From contig NZ_CP107780.1 in assembly GCF_036345175.1 (NCBI RefSeq), positions 5,270,001-5,334,000 of the forward strand: DNA of 64,000 nt, written 5' to 3'. The translations under genes were made by a program, and so were the position numbers. This DNA comes from Streptomyces sp. NBC_00576 (lineage in GTDB: Bacteria; Actinomycetota; Actinomycetes; Streptomycetales; Streptomycetaceae). The notes below the pieces were generated by a model. The model had not been told where the DNA came from. It made no database searches and worked only from the letters and a program-made list of their open reading frames with translations. Below are positions 61,765-64,000 of this stretch, piece by piece (within the stretch, counting starts at the first letter, position 1; each line of letters opens with the position of its first letter).

Positions 61765-63129
61765 ATGTCCGACCCGATGTCCAACTCAGTGTCCGACCCG
61801 GTGAATACGAACGCGGTATCGCACCCGGACGCTGTGGTCCTGTGCAAATGGCAGCCCCAACTGGCTACGGCCCTGCTGGATCTGACCCCCGAGCTGTACA
61901 TCATCCTCGATGATTTCGACGCGCAGCAGCTGCGGCCGGACCCGGAGGTGCTGGCGCGGATGCGCCACGTCTACCGGGTGAGCCACTTCGACTCGATCGA
62001 GGAGCTGGCGGCCGTCGCCGTGGATCTTCGGCTCCGCGGCGTCGAGAACGTCAAGGTCATCAGTCACGCCGAGTTCAGCCAGTACGGCGCCGGCTACCTC
62101 GACCTGCTGCTCGGCAACGACGAGGACCCGATGCGTCATGTCGCTTTCCGGGACAAGCGGCTGATGAAGCAGCGGGTGGCGCTGGCGGGCACGCCGGTGG
62201 CCCGCTTCGAATCCCTGTCCGACGCGAGTGACACGCGGGCGGTCGCGGCCGCGGCGGCGCGGCTCTCCTTCCCCGTGGTGGTGAAACCCGCCTCCGGCTT
62301 CGGGACGATGAGCACGGTCCGCGTCGACCTCCCGGACGACCTGCCCAGCGTCGTCGAACAACTCACCTTCGAGCCGTTGCTGCGCAGCAAGCAACTCATC
62401 GTGGAGGAGTTCGTCGAAGGCACGGAACTGTGTGTCGACGCCATCTGGTCCGGCGGCAAGGCTCTGACCTTCGTCGTGCACCAGTACTACGCGAACAGAA
62501 TCACGCTGATGGCACAGGGCGCCGCGGCACGCCCGCTCGACGGTTCCCACATCCTGCCCGAGGCGGACCACCCCGGCCTCTACCGCCGCCTGCGAGCACT
62601 GCACGACCGGGTCAATCAAGGGCTCGGAATCCAGGACGGCGCAACCCACTTGGAGGCTTTCGTCAGGTCCGACGGAGACATCTTCTTCTCCGAGATCGGA
62701 ACGCGCATCGGGGGAGCCTGGGTGCCGCGCATGCTGAGCGCTCACTTCGGGCGCTCGGTATGGCAGTCGATCGCCGAGGCGGAACTGACCGGATTCTGCC
62801 CGGACCCCACCCCCGAATATCCGTACGTGGGCGCCGTCCATCTGGGGCCGGAACGCCCTGGAGTCATCACCAGCATTCCCGCGGACACCGAACTGGCCGA
62901 ATTTCCTGGCGTACTGGACTGGCAACACCTCAGGAAGGTGGGCGGCAAAGCCCGCCTGAGTCACCCGTCCGAATGGTATTTCTTCGTCGTCCTCGGCGCC
63001 GAGACGCAGGACGCGTACGACCAGCTGTGCCATGACGTGGCCAAGAGGTTCCGTGTAGAAACAGAAGGCGAAACAGAGAAGGCAACGCGAGGCGAATCCG
63101 AAGCAGATCCGGCGGTCACCGGCCGATGA
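61765..63129 (+). CDS. ATP-grasp carboxylate-amine ligase
   Basis: 454 aa. ATP-grasp motifs: FRDKRLMKQRVALAGTPVAR, FPVVVKPASGFGTMSTVRV (ATP Lys), LIVEEFVEGTELCVDAIW and metal-binding FFSEIGTRIGGAW. The family joins an acid, as acyl phosphate, to an amine; a dipeptide or amide bond in the product is expected. The ATG at 61765 has GGGGAG 10 nt upstream; in-frame GTG 61741 and ATG 61747 are alternatives. Its stop overlaps the MFS start (ATGA). Confidence 0.88.
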   Translation: MSDPMSNSVSDPVNTNAVSHPDAVVLCKWQPQLATALLDLTPELYIILDDFDAQQLRPDPEVLARMRHVYRVSHFDSIEELAAVAVDLRLRGVENVKVISHAEFSQYGAGYLDLLLGNDEDPMRHVAFRDKRLMKQRVALAGTPVARFESLSDASDTRAVAAAAARLSFPVVVKPASGFGTMSTVRVDLPDDLPSVVEQLTFEPLLRSKQLIVEEFVEGTELCVDAIWSGGKALTFVVHQYYANRITLMAQGAAARPLDGSHILPEADHPGLYRRLRALHDRVNQGLGIQDGATHLEAFVRSDGDIFFSEIGTRIGGAWVPRMLSAHFGRSVWQSIAEAELTGFCPDPTPEYPYVGAVHLGPERPGVITSIPADTELAEFPGVLDWQHLRKVGGKARLSHPSEWYFFVVLGAETQDAYDQLCHDVAKRFRVETEGETEKATRGESEADPAVTGR

Positions 63130-64000
63130 ACCAGGCGACCGGCACGCACATATTCAAGGACCGCGCCTTCCGCCGCGTCTTCACCGCGACCGGGGTGTCC
63201 GCCACAGGTGACGCGCTCACCCAGGCGGCGCTGCCGTTCGCGATCCTGGCCAGGAACGACAGCGCCACCGCCATCGGACTGGTTCTGGCGGCCAGAGCGC
63301 TGCCGTACGCACTCCTGATGCTGCCCGCCGGGATCGTCGGAGACAGGTTCTCCCCCCAGCGCATCCTCTTCCTGGCGAACGCGGTACGTACGGCGGTGCA
63401 GGGCCTGACCGCGGCGATTCTTTTCAGCGGACACGCGCCCATATTGCTGCTGGCGGCCCTGCAGGCGATACAGGGCGCCGCTTCGGCTTTTGTTTTCCCG
63501 GCATCCAGGAGCATCCTGCCGCGCGCGCTGCACAAGGAATATCTGCAGCGCGCGAACGCTTTGATCTCAACCGCCTTCAGCACTGCGGCCATTCTCGGCC
63601 CCCTGCTCGCGGGCGTTCTGCTCGCCTTCACCAGCCCGGCCTTCGCGCTCGCTCTGGACGCCGGTTCGTTCCTCATCGGAGCCCTGCTCCTGGGAAGAAT
63701 TCCCGACCTCCCTGCGGTCACCGAAAGCACGTCCGGCAGGAAATCCGAGAAGAAATCGGCAGACAGGAGGGAAAGAAGCTCCTGGCGCAAGGAACTGGCC
63801 ACGGGATTCCGTGAAGTCGTCAACTCCCGCTGGCTGCTGCTGGGACTGGTGCACGCGGCCGGTTTCCAGGTGCTGGTGGTCGGCGCCGTCGCCGTCCTCG
63901 GGCCGATGACCGCGCTGGACCACTACGGCGGCGACAGCGGCTGGGCGGTCCTGCTGTCATGCATGTCGGTCGGACACCTCCTGGGCGGCATGGCAGCCAT
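63126..64000 (+). CDS. MFS transporter (partial, runs off the window)
   Basis: The first 291 residues of an MFS exporter of the EntS/MefA-like group. Opening FKDRAFRRVFTATGVSATGD, then helices and the motif A region LPAGIVGDRFSPQRILFLAN, and APILLLAALQAIQGAASAF. A long cytoplasmic loop (GRKSEKKSADRRERSS) precedes helix 7. It probably exports the cluster's product. The gene is coupled to the ligand upstream by ATGA. The C-terminal portion lies beyond 64000. Confidence 0.85.
   Translation, partial: MNQATGTHIFKDRAFRRVFTATGVSATGDALTQAALPFAILARNDSATAIGLVLAARALPYALLMLPAGIVGDRFSPQRILFLANAVRTAVQGLTAAILFSGHAPILLLAALQAIQGAASAFVFPASRSILPRALHKEYLQRANALISTAFSTAAILGPLLAGVLLAFTSPAFALALDAGSFLIGALLLGRIPDLPAVTESTSGRKSEKKSADRRERSSWRKELATGFREVVNSRWLLLGLVHAAGFQVLVVGAVAVLGPMTALDHYGGDSGWAVLLSCMSVGHLLGGMAA

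Overview
This is a high-GC actinobacterial chromosome segment, almost certainly Streptomyces. Evidence: very GC-rich third codon positions, many GTG starts, class E sortases, HTTM/DUF5819, DUF2252, DUF5324, bacterial proteasome activator and CrgA genes, Streptomyces-type parS sites (GTTTCACGTGAAAC) and DnaA boxes. The gene order from the paired Ser/Thr kinases to crgA and ppiA matches, from memory, the oriC-proximal core of S. coelicolor (the SCO38xx region).

Layout. 0-6 kb: two divergent membrane Ser/Thr kinases, a proteasome activator homologue, a small membrane protein and a quinone oxidoreductase. 6-8.1 kb: an IS605-type element (frameshifted tnpA, intact tnpB) inserted into the last codons of an already truncated ABC-2 permease gene. 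8.1-11.7 kb: a TrkA-type channel protein and molybdopterin genes (moeA, mobA-DUF6457), with two parS sites. 11.7-25.5 kb: branched-chain keto-acid dehydrogenase operon, Lrp and TetR regulators, 3-hydroxyacyl-CoA dehydrogenase, paaN, TrmH methyltransferase, HTTM/DUF5819 pair, acyl-CoA dehydrogenase, rhodanese and a J-like protein. Three identical operator half-site pairs (ACCGA-N4-TCGGT) link the catabolic promoters into a probable TetR regulon. 25.5-29.1 kb: DUF2252, an orphan gene and gene debris beside tRNA-Leu(CAG).

29.5-37.8 kb: the conserved growth/division operon fhaA-fhaB-PP2C-ftsW/rodA-pbpA-pknB (4 PASTA domains). 37.8-41.1 kb: a small accessory island (secreted protein, IS256 debris, two orphan genes, dispersed 18-bp repeats) separating pknB from the sortase cluster. 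41.1-49.8 kb: three class E sortases, a pabA/trpG amidotransferase, DUF881, crgA, a DnaA-box cluster, rhomboid protease, cyclophilin, DUF5324, two more parS sites and a GtrA protein.

50-64 kb is the most unusual part: an apparently undescribed biosynthetic gene cluster, open at the right edge. It holds a LuxR-type regulator, a second LeuRS of non-actinobacterial type (probable self-resistance), a 50-residue peptide gene, a class IIb (AsnRS/AspRS-like) synthetase paralogue lacking a tRNA-binding domain, a methyltransferase, a GNAT acetyltransferase, an S66/MccF-like peptidase, an unknown protein, a second degenerate (class IIa, ProRS-like) synthetase paralogue, a fold-III PLP decarboxylase, an ATP-grasp ligase and an MFS exporter. 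Most genes overlap by 4-11 bp. The combination of a spare LeuRS, an MccF-like hydrolase and an acetyltransferase suggests that the product is an amino-acid or peptide conjugate acting on aminoacyl-tRNA synthesis. This is an inference, not a demonstrated function.
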